Part shown: positions 10,205 through 21,909 of the stretch, in pieces
Position numbering within the stretch: the first letter of the stretch is position 1
How the letters are laid out: the number at the start of each line of letters is the position of its first letter
NCBI GenBank assembly: GCA_014526335.1
Contig: JACTAT010000179.1
Coordinates: 163,501 to 227,500, forward strand
Length of the DNA stretch: 64,000 bases
Reading direction: 5' to 3'
From: Chrysaora quinquecirrha
Taxonomy: Eukaryota > Cnidaria > Scyphozoa > Semaeostomeae > Pelagiidae
Position numbers and translations under genes: made by a program
The notes under the pieces: model-generated
The model's database searches: none
The model's input: only the letters and a program-made list of their open reading frames with translations
What the model was told of the DNA's origin: nothing

Positions 10205-10585
10205 GCTGTCCATACGTATGTATAAATCCTGTATACAACTCTTTTGTACACAAATAAATATTTTCTTTACTTTGAAACTGGTATCAATCCAGGTGGTTGT
10301 TTTATTTCTGTATTCTCTTATTTATATTTACGGCATAAACACGCCAGGAAAGGAAAGAAATGAAATGAAAACAAAATGAAGTAAGATGAAATTGAAATTA
10401 AAAAATCGACCGCAAAAACTTGTCAGCGCCACGTCTTTGAATTAGTTGCCGAACTACCAGCAATCTAATCGCAATATTCAATGGCAATAGACTCATTGCT
10501 TCGCAAGATTTTGTTGCTGCTGTTTTTCACAATCGCCATGAGCGGAGTGACAAGTGTGCTGCTCTGTTGAATTAACAAAGAAATT
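10205..10585. repeat. Duplicated CERK 3' flank, copy 2
   Basis: Direct repeat of 9445-9835, starting near CATACGTATGTATAAATC and ending near GAATTAACAAAGAAATTAG. Divergence is a few percent plus small indels. Confidence 0.85.
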
Positions 10586-10699
10586 AGGCCGGCATTAATA
10601 GGGACTTGTATGGTAAGTCTAACCACTTTTCTTTCCTTGTCCAAATATAATGGTTTGTGTCAAAAATAGCAACGCTGTAGCAATGTCCGAAGGACGATG

Positions 10700-10904
10700 G
10701 TGATGATATAGTAACGTTGAAGATGATGACAATGATGACGAATATGACGAAGAATAAAACAAGGATGATGATAATGATGATGATGATAATGATGACGATG
10801 ATGATGATGATGATGATGTTGATGATGACGATGATGATGATGATGATTATGATGATGATGACGATGATGACTATGATGATGATTATGATGATGATGATGA
10901 TGAT

Positions 10905-10935
<31 letters not shown>

Positions 10936-11130
10936 ATGAAGACGATGATGATGATGATCATGATGATAATTTTGAAGATGAAGACAACTTTGAAGAGGAT
11001 GATAACGATGATGACGATACTGAAGACCGAGCTGAAGACCGAGCTGAAAACCATGATGATGGATTGATGATGATCATGATTGTTTTGATGTTGATAATAC
11101 GGATGATGACAATGATGATCAGATGAACCT
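10700..11130. repeat. GAT/ATG trinucleotide microsatellite
   Basis: Long imperfect (GAT)n with interspersed GAC and GTT triplets. The apparent poly-Met, poly-Asp and poly-Ile frames on the two strands are simple-repeat translation. Confidence 0.95.
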
Positions 11131-11710
11131 TTCCTGGGAGAAAGGGAAAATTCCAAACTTTTCAATCGAAAATAGAAAATCTCTAGTCACGCATACCGTA
11201 ATAATAAATTTAAACTCAGGTTAAACTGCGTAGCAAATAACCCCCAGCACGGAAACCTGTAATCTTTGCTGCAAATGATGAATTGAACATTTAATAGCTA
11301 TCACAAGAATTCGCATGTAGGTGACTATATATATTGGCATGCAGATGACTATATTCGATAATTAGTAGAACTTAGAAGAATTGATTGCCAACTTTGAGTC
11401 ATTTATGTTTAGATGATTCTCGAGGCCGCAAACTATTTTAAAAATATGTCAGACTTGGCAACAATATCTACTGCGCCACAATTTCCTCCTCTCTTCACAC
11501 GAAAATATGTTACACGTTAGAGGACTTCTAGAAACATCTGACAAAAACAACCCGATCAAGAATTGAATTAAAATACTTTAAAGTAAAAAATAAAATCACA
11601 GTAAATTTGAGCAACATTTTGTAATATTGTAGTCAAACCTTTTCTTGAAGCCTGACCGAGCCGTCATTTTGCGAGAAAATCATAGTTCCAAGTTTTTATT
11701 CTCGAAAGTT
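11131..11710. other. No feature recognised
   Basis: AT-rich spacer without a coding exon or a repeat that I could match elsewhere in the window. Confidence 0.4.
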
Positions 11711-11721
11711 TTGATGTTATA

Positions 11722-11805
11722 GAATGTTCCTGCATAGTGGATCGAACTCACAACCCTTGGCCCAAAAATCAAGCGCATTAATCCACTGCGCTACACTAAC
11801 AGTTT
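11722..11805 (-). mobile_element. tRNA-like SINE head
   Basis: On the minus strand GTGTAGCGCAGTGGATTAA resembles a tRNA A box and GTGAGTTCGATCCAC a B box. The cloverleaf is not intact, so a SINE relic is more likely than a functional tRNA. Confidence 0.55.
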
Positions 11806-11943
11806 ATACTAATTGATGTTTTTGGCAAGCAATTGCATTTTGTTAATTATGCCCACTAACGACAACACTTAACGGCGATTTCAAAGTTTAATTCCTATCA
11901 TTTGTGGTTTTATCTTTTGTTACGCGGTTTGGCAGGAAAAAGC

Positions 11944-11989
11944 GTCTATATGCCTATATGCCTATATGCCTATATGCCTATATGCCTAT
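11944..11989. repeat. (TATATGCC)n microsatellite
   Basis: Five tandem copies of an 8-bp unit TATATGCC, immediately upstream of the LINE. Confidence 0.9.
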
Positions 11990-12132
11990 TACAACGAACA
12001 CCCTTTTAATATGTCCTTCGGACATAAAAAAAAGATGATGAGTTCTGGCTCGAGGTAAGGATTAGCATTCCGTCTGCAGCAATTTGTATCCTGGGCAATG
12101 AAGAGAACATCAATGATTTTAAGAAAAATTAC

Positions 12133-13415
12133 TTGGAACAGATTAACATTGAAAAAGAACAATACGTTTATCAAAGCGAGGATATGAATGACGTCAATCC
12201 CTTCTCGATTTCGCAAGATGATAATGAGTCACTATTAACAAAATCAAATAAATCAGAATCGGAAACATCTGGGTTGAAAGATGTATTGAAACCAGTATGG
12301 AGCCAAATTGACATCTTATTTCAGGAAATTAATGATCTAAAAAAACAATCTAATTTGCACAATCTTCAACCCAGTAATAAGCAAATGGATGGAGAACAAA
12401 TTCACAAAGAGAACTTGTTGTTGAGAAAAGAAAATTCTGAATTGCTAAATGAAATAGAATGTTTAAAAAAAGAAATTGAAAAATTAAAAATCAACAATAA
12501 GGAAAAACCAAGAGAAGATAATACTCCGTGGCAAAAATATCGAGGAAACCAAATCAACTTCAACACCTTCAACATCAAGTAAATCATCAAACATTCCATC
12601 AGCCTTTTCCTGTCTACAATCAACCTGTCAACAATAACATACACACGTTTTTCCATCCAAACAAATATGACCAACTCCAATATATTCCTCAAGAAACAGC
12701 TTTTAATACTCCCTCAAACATCACATTTCCTCCATTACAAACAATTCCTAAAACGCAAATGTCATCTATCCGTAAACAACCTGCTCTCTCAGTGCAAACT
12801 CATCAGCCCCATACACTTGGTATTATTCCTCCAAAACAAAACAATCATCAAACAAGCCAACCAAGAAATTCATCCTCAAATAATGGTCAAAAGCAAAATA
12901 TAAGTATAGTCGGTGATTCAATGATAAAAAACATTTTGCCACATAAAATGTCTAGATCTCTCAACTTAAGAGTGAATAAAATCAGCATTGGTGGTATGAA
13001 AACTGAAGACCTCAAATACTATACCATTCCAAGCATAAACAAATCACCAGATGCAATAATATTACATTGTGGTATCAATGACCTGATGAATACATCAAGC
13101 ACCCCGAAACAAATTGGTGATCAATTGTACGACACTGTCAAGTCCATCAAAGAGCAGTTGCCAACGTGCAAAGTGTACATATCGAATGTTGTGAAACAGG
13201 CCAAGTATACGAATATCAATGGTAACATAGAACAATTGAACGAAATTTTATGCAATATCTGTAAAACGAATAATATTAACTACATTGATAACAATAACAT
13301 AACATTAGAACATTTAAATGGAAGTAAGTTGCATCTAAATGATAAAGGTACTGCAAAGCTTGCAAGCAACTTCAGAGACTGCATAAAACTCATTTTGCGT
13401 GACTTAAAAACTTAA
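12133..13415 (+). pseudogene. LINE ORF1: coiled coil and SGNH/GDSL hydrolase-like domain
   Basis: The first part (12133-12582) encodes a Lys/Glu-rich coiled coil (LLRKENSELLNEIECLKKE) and ends near DNTPWQKY. The rest continues in another frame from about 12530 to 13415, so a single frameshift breaks the ORF around 12540-12580. The second part is Gln/Asn-rich, then an esterase fold: IVGDSMIKN holds the catalytic-serine block, HCGINDL the Gly/Asn block and LHLNDKGTAKL the His block. Esterase ORF1 proteins are known from CR1-clade LINEs, where they take part in the RNP. Host function is not implied. Confidence 0.85.
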
Positions 13416-16288
13416 TTAGAAGTACTATCTCTGATAAATCTGATAAAAATGTCGCTACAAAAGAAAATTGCGACTACCTAAATCTAAAACAAGCAAGGTT
13501 AAAGAATCCTAAAAACCCTATTCTTGCACACCTTAACATAAATAGCATTAAAAATAAATTTTGTGAGCTCAAAGATTTAGTCATAGCAAGCTCATATGAT
13601 TGCATAGTAATCGGAGAAACAAAACTGGATGACACATTTTCTACTTCTCAATTTCTAATACCTGGCTACAAGTCGCCACATCGTGCTGACAGAAACGTCT
13701 ATGGTGGTGGCCTTCTCGTTTACATCAAAGAATCTCTCAAAAGTAAGAGAATTGAAAATTTTGAAGACAAAGGAATAGAAAATATATGCTTTGAATTAAA
13801 CCTAAGAAAAGAAAAATGGGCTGTCATTGCTGCATACAACCCACCAAGCGCTGATAATGACAAATTCAAAAATTCTTTAATAACATCAATAGACAAATTA
13901 ACTTTAAATTACGACAACTTAATTATTATAGGTGATCTCAATTTAGCTCGAGATAATCAATACCTTAAAACGATATGTTCTTCCCTTGGGATGAAAAATC
14001 TTATCAAAGAGCCTACTTGCTATAAGCCACATTGTAATCCTTCTTTGATTGATGTTATTCTAACTAATCGCAAACATAACTTTAAAAACAGCACAACGAT
14101 TGAAACAAGTCTAAGTGACTTTCATAAACTAATTCTGACAACCTTGAAATCGTCTCTTCCAAAACACCATCCTAACATTACTCACTACAGAGACTTTAGT
14201 AAATTCAATGAAGAAGCATTCTGTCGAGAATTATCTCAAGTACCATTTGACTTATGCGAATACTTTGATGATGCCAATGAGGCATTTGATCATTTTGTAG
14301 AGACATTCACTATTATTGTAAACAAACATGCTCCTCTAAAGTGCAAAATAGTTAGAGCAAACAATAAGCCACTTGGCAAATCTCACAGAAAAGCCATTAT
14401 GTTGAGAACTAAACTAAAAAATAGGTATAATAAAACTAAGACCCGTGAAAACCTTGAAAATACAAAAGCAAAGAAATCATTGCGCAAATCTGCGCCAACG
14501 TTTGAAATCAGATTACTTCACAAAGATCTGTAAAGATGGAATTTTAGATTCTAAAACATTCTGGAAAAAACTGAAACCATATTTTTTTAGCAAAGGCAAT
14601 TCAAATTCGGAAATAACTATTTCTGAAGATGATTGTCTTATAAGTGATCCCAAATCAGTGGCAGAAATCATGAATGATCACTTTGTAAGCATTTGCCAAG
14701 CTCGGGACGAAGGCAATGGTGCTGCAAGCAATGAAAATTTATCAATGAGAGAAATAATCAGTCATTTTCAAACTCATTCAAGTGTAAGAAAAATCAAAAG
14801 TTGTTTGACAGATAACTCCGAACTAAATTTTCATCTAATACCGATAGGAGCTCTAAGGCAAATAATTACAAATCTAAATCATAAAAAGCGTGTGGTCATG
14901 ATATGATAAACGCAAAATTTTTGAAAGTTTCAGTTGATGTTATCCTTAGACCACTTCTACATGTTCTAAACAAATGCATTGAGCAAGGGACCTTTCCTAG
15001 ATCACTAAAAAAGGCAATTGTTACTCCTGTGTATAAGAAAAAAGATCCCTTTAATAAGGAAAACTATAGACCAATAAGCTTACTTACAACGTTTTCTAAG
15101 GTTTTCGAAAAAGCAATTGAGCTTCAGCTCTCGCCATTTTTCGAGAACAAATTTTCAAGATACTTATGCGCATATCGAAAACATTTTTCATCACAACATG
15201 CTCTATTTAGACTCATAGAAGAATGGAGGCGTGGATTAGAAAATAATAAGCAAATTGGTGCTGTCTTAATGGATTTATCCAAAGCCTTTGATTGCTTACC
15301 AAAGAATCTTCTTCTAGCTAAATTAAACGCCTATGGTGTGGAACACAACTCTCTAAAACTTATAAAAGCTATCTCTCTGAAAGGAAACAAAAGTCAAAGT
15401 GAAAGGACGCTACAGTGAGTGGGGCAATCTAGAATTAGGTGTGCCACAAGGATCTATCCTAGGACCTCTTCTTTTTAACATTTTCATTAACGATATATTT
15501 TATAATTTGAGTGAGGGATCTCTTTGTAATTTTGCTGATGACAATACAATATCAATCACTGCAACTGACTCAAACAGCCTAATACAACTAATAAAAATTA
15601 ATACTAACATATGCATTGATTGGTTTAAAGATAATGAAATGACTGCAAATCCTCTAAATTTCAAGCTATTGCCATTGGCAATAAAGATAAACAATTTAAT
15701 CACTTCGAAATTAATAGCAATTTTAAAATAAAAATAGATAATATTGTAACTTTACTCGGTGTTGATATTGATGAGCATTTAAAATTTGACAGCCACGTTG
15801 ATAAAATTTGCAAAAGGCTGCTAAACAGTTAAATTCTCTTAAACGTCTTGCAAAATACATGGGTGAAAGAGAAAAAGATTATTATAAATTCATTTATATT
15901 ATGCCATTTTAACTATTGTCCGCTGGTGTGGATGCTATGCAGTAAGGGTAGTCTAGATAAATTAGAAAAGATAAACGAAAGAGCATTACGACTGGTTTAC
16001 TCTGATTACACATCATCATATGAGATGTTGCTTGCTAAATCAAATGAGACAACCATCCATGTTCAAACAATAAGACTCCTTGCATTTGAAATCTATAAAA
16101 CGCTAAATAATCTGAACCCGCCGTTCATGAATGATTATTTCTTAGAAAAACACGTAAACCACGATCTTCGGATAATAAATCCATTACAAATTCCAAAGGT
16201 CAGAACAACTAACTATGGCATTAAATCTTTAAGTTTCCAAGGGCCCAAAATCTGGAACTCTCTTCCAGCTGAAATCAAGTTAGCCTGA
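13391..16288 (+). pseudogene. LINE ORF2: endonuclease-reverse transcriptase, several frameshifts
   Basis: The frame opens after ORF1 with no ATG and reads LAHLNINSIKNKF, GETKLDD, GGGLLVYIK, IIGDLNLARDN and LSDFHKLIL, the AP-endonuclease motifs. It runs to 14533. Reverse-transcriptase motifs follow in other frames: TPVYKKKDPFNKENYRPISL (about 15015-15080), VLMDLSKAFDCLP (15260), GVPQGSILGPLLFNIFINDI (15438) and FADDNTIS (15530) with the catalytic Asp pair. HFNYCPLVWM is at about 15907. Frame changes near 14500, 14890, 15390, 15660 and 15820 disable it. Sequence between frames is continuous, so these are point indels and not rearrangements. Confidence 0.9.
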
Positions 16289-16467
16289 AATAACAAAGAG
16301 TTTAAAGGCTTGATAAAACATGGTTCCTAAACAAAAATGTGCGTGTTCGTTTTGTAACAAATGATGCTTTAATGCAATCTCTGGAGTTGCTTCATGTTAG
16401 TATGAATTAGTGTTTCACTATTGTAAATACTAACAATAAATAATGTACAATTACAATTACAATTACC

Positions 16468-17033
16468 GCCGCAATTTTGTGAAAAGCACTTCTAACATCA
16501 TGTCATACGATAAAACTTCAGTTTCACGTGCATACAATTTCACGTGCATGCAATTAAGAATTTAGGGGACTTGACTAATTCATCATATGAGAGAATGACA
16601 GAATGATAGTTAGCTGACAATGCTGGATGGATAAAAGGCCATTCCTGCATTTAAGTAACCTCTCAATTATGTCGCCAACACTTTAAATCACGAAATCACG
16701 ACCCGCGCAAAAGCATTTTACGCGACACGCAGGAGTTTAGATTCACGCGTTTACGCGCAAAAATTTCTCGTTTCACGAAATCACCCATGAAAAATAGTCC
16801 AATAACGCATCACGCAGAACTGCTTGGGGGGAGCTCTATTTAAACTAAATTCTTGAATTTTAAAGCTAAATTATTATAACTATTTTCATTGCAAGGAAAG
16901 AAAACTGCTGAGTCAACGGTGCACGAAATTCACGAAAGACCTTTGACCATATATCATCTCAGCTGCCTTTACTTAATACGTCAATAGAAAACTTTAGCGG
17001 TGTAAAGCAACTTCAGCTCACATTATTCTGAAA
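16468..17033. other. Upstream region of GPCR 1, no feature recognised
   Basis: Contains scattered CACGAAATCACG and ACGCG words at 16690-16810. The last about 35 bp before the ATG (GCAACTTCAGCTCA) match the sequence upstream of the paralogous receptor at 21633, so the gene duplication included part of the 5' flank. Confidence 0.5.
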
Positions 17034-18011
17034 ATGTTCGAGGATTCGTACTTTTCTAAACCAGTACACATAATTTTCGCAGTTCTCTACGTTTTAGTGT
17101 CAGTCTTTGGAATTATCGGAGGCCTACTGATCTGGATTTTAGTCCTGAGAAAAAAGCAACTACGAACTTTGATGAACTATCTTTTGCTGAACCTGAGTTT
17201 ATCAGACATAGTGGCTTCAACCTCTGTGTATCCATATTTGTTTATCATCGATGCCGGAACAGTATCAAGCTCACCTAGGACCCAGGCTTTGATATGCATG
17301 GCAACAGAAGGGCTCAGCTCTTTCTTTATTGCCTCGGGTTCGTCTTTGTTTACACTATGCGCCATGAGCTACAACAGATACGTTATTCTGCGCTACCCAA
17401 CTAAACCAAACTTGAGGATGAGCGGACGGGGGGTCGTTGCTTTCAGCATATTCGCCTGGTTATTTGGGATAATCTGCATGCTTCCAGGAATGCTATCTTT
17501 CAAGTACGACCCCCGGATAAAATGTTGCGTTCGAGATTGGAAATCGATCCACAGCCTCTCTTACAGACTCAGCATCATGTTTCTTGGCCTCGTTTTCCCG
17601 CTGACATTTTTGTTGCTAAGCTACAGTGCATTAGTAAGAAAATCCCGTGAAATTGCTAGAAATGCTGTTTCTGGCCTAGTCGGTCGCAGCAGAACGCGCC
17701 TTCGCAAGGCCGAGAGAACCTTAGGCCAGCTTGCCCTAGTATTCATCGTTTGCTGGCTTCCGTTCAGTATATACTGGAGCTTCTCTAGCAGTCCCGGATA
17801 TCTTAAAAAAGATCCCGTATATAGAATTCCAAATAATTTACGATGGCAAAGGATCACGGTACTTTTCTGTACTTTAAATGGTGCTTTGAATCCAGTCATT
17901 TACATTCTGGGTTGCAATGATCTTAAACGTGAAGCCAAACAACTTCTCTGGGCAATTTGGATGCGAGCAAAATGCAGGAAGGTTATAGTTGTCAGTCCCA
18001 TGAACTCTTAA
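17034..18011 (+). CDS. Class A (rhodopsin-type) GPCR, orphan, intronless
   Basis: The 325-residue product has seven hydrophobic segments. Family marks seen are LNLSLSD with Asp58 in TM2, Cys88 at the top of TM3, N114-R115-Y116 in place of DRY at the end of TM3, Trp142 in TM4, Pro190 in TM5, C240-W-L-P in TM6 and N286-P-V-I-Y in TM7. TM1 has Gly-Gly where most class A receptors have Gly-Asn. The ligand cannot be inferred. The single-exon structure and a close paralogue at 20613-21632 fit the lineage-specific intronless GPCR expansions of cnidarians. The ATG at 17034 is shared with the paralogue, which supports the start. It should couple to G proteins at the plasma membrane. The NRY variant could alter basal activity. 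Confidence 0.93.
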   Translation: MFEDSYFSKPVHIIFAVLYVLVSVFGIIGGLLIWILVLRKKQLRTLMNYLLLNLSLSDIVASTSVYPYLFIIDAGTVSSSPRTQALICMATEGLSSFFIASGSSLFTLCAMSYNRYVILRYPTKPNLRMSGRGVVAFSIFAWLFGIICMLPGMLSFKYDPRIKCCVRDWKSIHSLSYRLSIMFLGLVFPLTFLLLSYSALVRKSREIARNAVSGLVGRSRTRLRKAERTLGQLALVFIVCWLPFSIYWSFSSSPGYLKKDPVYRIPNNLRWQRITVLFCTLNGALNPVIYILGCNDLKREAKQLLWAIWMRAKCRKVIVVSPMNS

Positions 18012-18119
18012 ACGACAACCTTGACTATTTGTACGAGGCGAAGAAAGATCTTCAAAACTAATAGCCACACTGTAAAAAAATTTTGTTGGCGTTTTAAAAG
18101 CGCAAACATTATTCTGTTT

Positions 18120-19060
18120 TGAACCTTTATTGAACATGGAAACGTAAACACGTTTCTGTTTTAAAATTAAGTTGTCGTTCTAAATTCCAAATTTTTTTGC
18201 ACTTCAGTTGAAGTTTGAAGCATAACGCTTTTTGTTTTGTATTTCAGTTGCTGTTCGGCGTAAACAAATTTTGTTACACTTTAGTGGAATAGAAACGTAA
18301 ACACGTTTCTGTTTCACAATTAAAATTTACGTTTGAAATATAAGCGGCCATTTGTTTTAAACTTCAGTTTATGCTTGAAGCATAAACGCTTTTGTTTCGC
18401 ACTTCAGTTGCTGTTTTGCTTAAACACTTTTTTGTTGTGCACTTCAATTGAACATGGAAACGTTAACATGTTTCTGTTTTAAAATTTTGTTGTCGCTTAA
18501 ATTCCAAATTATTTGCACTTCAGTTTAAGGTTGAAGCATAACGCTTTTTGTTTTGTATTTCAGTTGCTGTTTGGCGTAAACACATTTTTGTTACACTTTA
18601 GTTGAATAAAAACGTAAACACGTTTCTGTTTTAGAATTAGATTGACGTAGGAAATATGAGCAGCAATGTGTTCTGCGCTTCAGCTAATGTTTAAAGCATA
18701 ACGCTTTTTGTTTCGTATTTCAGTTGTTGTTTTGCGTAAACACTTTTCTTTTTTGCATTTCAGTTGAACATGAAAACGTAAACACGTTTCTGTTTCACAA
18801 TTAAAATTTACGTTTGAAATATAAGCAGCAATTTGTTTTCTAGTTCAGTGTCTGTTTGAAGCATAAACGGTTTCGTTTTGCACTTTAGTTGCTATTTTGC
18901 ATAAACACTTTTCTTTTTTGCATGTCAGTTGAACATGGAAACGTAAACACGTTTCTGCTTCACTGACTTTTGAAATGTAAACACTAATTTATTTTGCACT
19001 TCAATTATGTTTGAAGCATAAACGCTCTTGTTTTTCACTTCAGTTGCTGTTTTGCGCAAA
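18120..19060. repeat. Minisatellite, about 150-165 bp unit with about 54-bp subunits
   Basis: AACGTAAACACGTTTCTG recurs near 18141, 18294, 18459, 18611, 18775 and 18939. Between them TTGAAGCATAACGCTTTTTG and TTTCAGTTGCTGTTTTGC alternate. Three related about 54-bp subunits make one higher-order unit. Confidence 0.88.
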
Positions 19061-19063
19061 CAT

Positions 19064-19102
<39 letters not shown>

Positions 19103-19162
19103 GTAAGTAATTAACTGACTAACTAACTACCTACCTACCTAACTAACTAACTAACTAACTAG

Positions 19163-19257
<95 letters not shown>

Positions 19258-19560
19258 GCTAACTAACTAACTAAATATCTACTAACTAGCGAACTAACTA
19301 ACCAACCAACTAACTAAGTAAGTAAGTAATTAACTGACTAACTAACTAACTAAATGAAGCAATAACTAACTAACTAACTTGATAACTAACAAATTAACGA
19401 ACAAACTAACTAACCGACTAACTGACTAACTGAATGAACAAATAACTAACACATAGTTAACTTTGTAAGTAAAACTAACAAACGAATGATGGAGGAACTA
19501 ACAAACTAGCAGACAAATCTAACTACCTTATACGAACTAAATAACCTACCAACCAACAAG
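19061..19560. repeat. (CTAA)n microsatellite
   Basis: Nearly pure (AACT)n from 19064 to about 19340, then decaying copies to about 19560. It is not the TTAGGG telomere repeat. Confidence 0.95.
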
Positions 19561-20114
19561 AAAAAATATGTGTTATGCAAACAACTATCAAAAGGACATG
19601 TCATGTCTCCCTACAATAACTAGATTGCATGAATTCAATATTTCTACATTTAACTTCATAAGCATGAAATTCGATAGTAATAAGAATTTAATATAGAGGG
19701 TCTTGAAGGGGGGTGTCTAATCCCATTTTCCAGTCAATTTTTCTTCAAAATCCCATTTCCAGTCTTCAAAATCCCATTCCCAGTCTATGTCTTTCTCGAA
19801 TTTATGTACTTAATTTCCACAACGACAGGCACTGTTCTGAAATATTCAGTTTGCGTGTAAAGACGAAGAAAGGTTGGGAAATGTTATTTATTACATTTAA
19901 AATATTAAGCAGCAACATTTTCATTTAAAAATACTAATTAAACTTCATTTTTATGTATTTTTAAAACGGCAAAAACAAATCCTGTTCCCATCTTGTGTTC
20001 TGCTCCCCATTCCCATGGTACAAAATCCCAGTCCCAGTGCATCCAATCCCATTTTCCCAGCCCAAATTTGGGCCAATCCCATTCCCATTTTACCCCTTCA
20101 GGACTCTCAATATA
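19561..20114. repeat. Spacer with AATCCCATTCCCAG-rich segment
   Basis: Two clusters of TCCCATT(T/C)CCAGTC words (19720-19790 and 19985-20100) flank an AT-rich middle. They may be the degenerate ends of one element. No coding potential is supported. Confidence 0.45.
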
Positions 20115-20496
20115 GGGCGTGTTCTTCCCAGCCAATTCTTTTTTCTGTTTTCTGAAAGTGTGTTTTTCGAAGCTAATCTTCTAAAAACGGTAGGCTTTGT
20201 AGCTCTCAAAAACCTTCTGCTGTCAAAAGCAGAAGGTTTCCGAGACTTTTGAGAGATTCTTGTTTTCAAGGTCAATCGGGAGTGCAATTTTACCAGTTGC
20301 TAGGAGACATTCCACGAAAGGGTCTGGGGATGAAGCAAGCAAGAGTTTTGGCACGAAAGTTGCTGACGTTGCAACAGACTTTGGAAAAGTCTCGGATTTT
20401 CAGAAATCTTGTTTTTTCAAAATCATGGATTCAGTTTTCGGAGATTTTTGTTTTCGAAATTCGGAAGGTTTTTGAGGTCCAGAAGAAAACACGCCC
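20115..20496. mobile_element. MITE with GGGCGTGTT ends and internal AACCTTCTGC hairpin
   Basis: The left end GGGCGTGTTCTTC and the right end GAAAACACGCCC are inverted. An internal perfect-stem hairpin, AACCTTCTGC-loop-GCAGAAGGTT, lies at about 20209-20239. An inverted, 3'-truncated sister copy is at 35280-35609 inside the secreted-protein gene. Confidence 0.82.
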
Positions 20497-20612
20497 AATC
20501 ACTGATCTTACGACCACCGTATTCTTCAGCGCAGACAGAAGTCCCTAAATTGTCTAGCTGAATATAAGCGCTCTACGCAATGATATGCACTATATCATAA
20601 ACAACTTTACTA

Positions 20613-21632
20613 CTACATAAAATTTACAGAATTATTGAAATGAAATTGAGAATGTTTCATTGAAACATCATTAAGAGTGTTTACGGGGATAATGACATTA
20701 TTTTTCCTGCATTTAGCACGCATCCAAATCATCCAGAATAGCTGTTTTGCCTCTAGTTTCAGATCAAAGGATCCCAAGATATAAATGACAGGATTCAACG
20801 CACTGTTCAAAGAGCAGAAAAGCACAGTAATACGAAGCCAACGTAAATTATTTTGAGCACTGGTGGCAGATAGGCTGTCAGACATACCCCAGTATATACT
20901 GAAGGGAAACCAGCAAAGAACGAAAACCAGGACGAGATAACCGAGAGTTCGTTCGGCCTTGCGAAGTCGCCCTCGGCTTCGGCGGACCAGACGAGAATCG
21001 GTTCTGCACGCCATCTCACGGGATTTCTTTATAATCGCACTGTAGCTTAGTAGCAAAAACGCCAGCGGGAGGATCAGCCCAAGAAACATGATGCTCAGCT
21101 TGTAAGAGAGGCTGTGAATTGATTTCCAGTCACGATCGCAATATTTCAACCGGGGGTCGTACTTGAAAGACAGCATCCCAGGAAGCACGCAGATTATCCC
21201 AAAAAGCCAGGCGAATATGCTAAAAGCAACAACCCCCCGTCCACTCATTCTCAAGTTTTGCTTTGTTGGGTAGCGTAGAATAACGTATCTGTTATAGCTG
21301 ACGGCGCATAGCGTGAGCAGAGATGAACCCGAGGCTATAAAGAAAGAGCTGAGCCCTTCTGTTTCTATGCATACCAAAGCCTGGGTCCTAGGCGAGCTTG
21401 ATACTGTTCCGGCATCGATGATAAACAAATATGGATACACAGAGATTGAAGCGAAGATGTCTGATAAACTCAGGTTCAGCAAAAGATAGTTCATCGAAGT
21501 TCGTAGTTGCTTTCTTCTCAGGACTAAAATCCAGACCATTAGGCCTCCGAAAATCCCAACAACTGACACTAAAACGTAGAGAACTGCTAAAAATATGTGT
21601 ACTGATTTAGAAAAGTATGAATCCTCGAACAT
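20613..21632 (-). CDS. Class A (rhodopsin-type) GPCR, paralogue of the 17034 receptor
   Basis: The 339-residue single-exon product aligns without gaps to the other receptor for most of its length, starting with the same MFEDSYFSK. It keeps Asp58 in TM2, Cys88 in TM3, the NRY variant of DRY, the TM4 Trp, CWFP in TM6 and NPVIY in TM7. It differs mainly in the third extracellular loop, which is shorter and Ser-rich (SDSLSATSAQ), in the third intracellular loop, and in a longer C-terminal tail ending NSVNFM. The two genes are convergent, about 2.6 kb apart. An inverted duplication is the simplest origin. The conserved core and divergent extracellular loop suggest related signalling with a possible change in ligand preference; this is inference. 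Confidence 0.93.
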   Translation of the reverse strand: MFEDSYFSKSVHIFLAVLYVLVSVVGIFGGLMVWILVLRRKQLRTSMNYLLLNLSLSDIFASISVYPYLFIIDAGTVSSSPRTQALVCIETEGLSSFFIASGSSLLTLCAVSYNRYVILRYPTKQNLRMSGRGVVAFSIFAWLFGIICVLPGMLSFKYDPRLKYCDRDWKSIHSLSYKLSIMFLGLILPLAFLLLSYSAIIKKSREMACRTDSRLVRRSRGRLRKAERTLGYLVLVFVLCWFPFSIYWGMSDSLSATSAQNNLRWLRITVLFCSLNSALNPVIYILGSFDLKLEAKQLFWMIWMRAKCRKNNVIIPVNTLNDVSMKHSQFHFNNSVNFM

Positions 21633-21909
21633 TTTCAGGTTTATATGAGCTGCAGTTGCTTTTCGTAAAGATTTTTATTGCCAAGTTACGCGTCGACAGC
21701 TGAAATAACATAGAAAAAACCCTTCTGCGCTCTGTGCGAAGTTGATTTGGTAATTTACATATCTTACGAAACAGACAATAGCTAATTATTGATCGTATGT
21801 TCTAAAAGATTTTTTAATTCCTAAAAGTTGTTGATATATATAAAAAACCGTATTAATATTTGCTTGATTTTCAAAGAATACGCGTGACTGAGCATAATAA
21901 ACTGTAATA

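Larger units (their letters stand above)
12000..16467 (+). mobile_element. Nearly full-length CR1/L2-type LINE, inactivated
   Basis: A non-LTR retrotransposon with ORF1 (coiled coil plus SGNH hydrolase) and ORF2 (AP endonuclease plus reverse transcriptase). It ends at 16467 in a short ACAATT repeat tail after AACAATAAATAATG. Both ORFs are frameshifted, so this copy is dead but young enough that all domains are readable. The 5' limit is uncertain. Confidence 0.9.

Noticed and set aside
10584..11165. Long poly-Ile/poly-Met open frames on both strands
   Set aside because: Translation of a GAT/ATG microsatellite; no gene.
11722..11805. Functional tRNA gene
   Set aside because: A- and B-box words are present but the stems do not close; a SINE relic is more likely.
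19061..19560. CTAA array as a telomere or centromere satellite
   Set aside because: A plain tetranucleotide microsatellite that decays at one edge.
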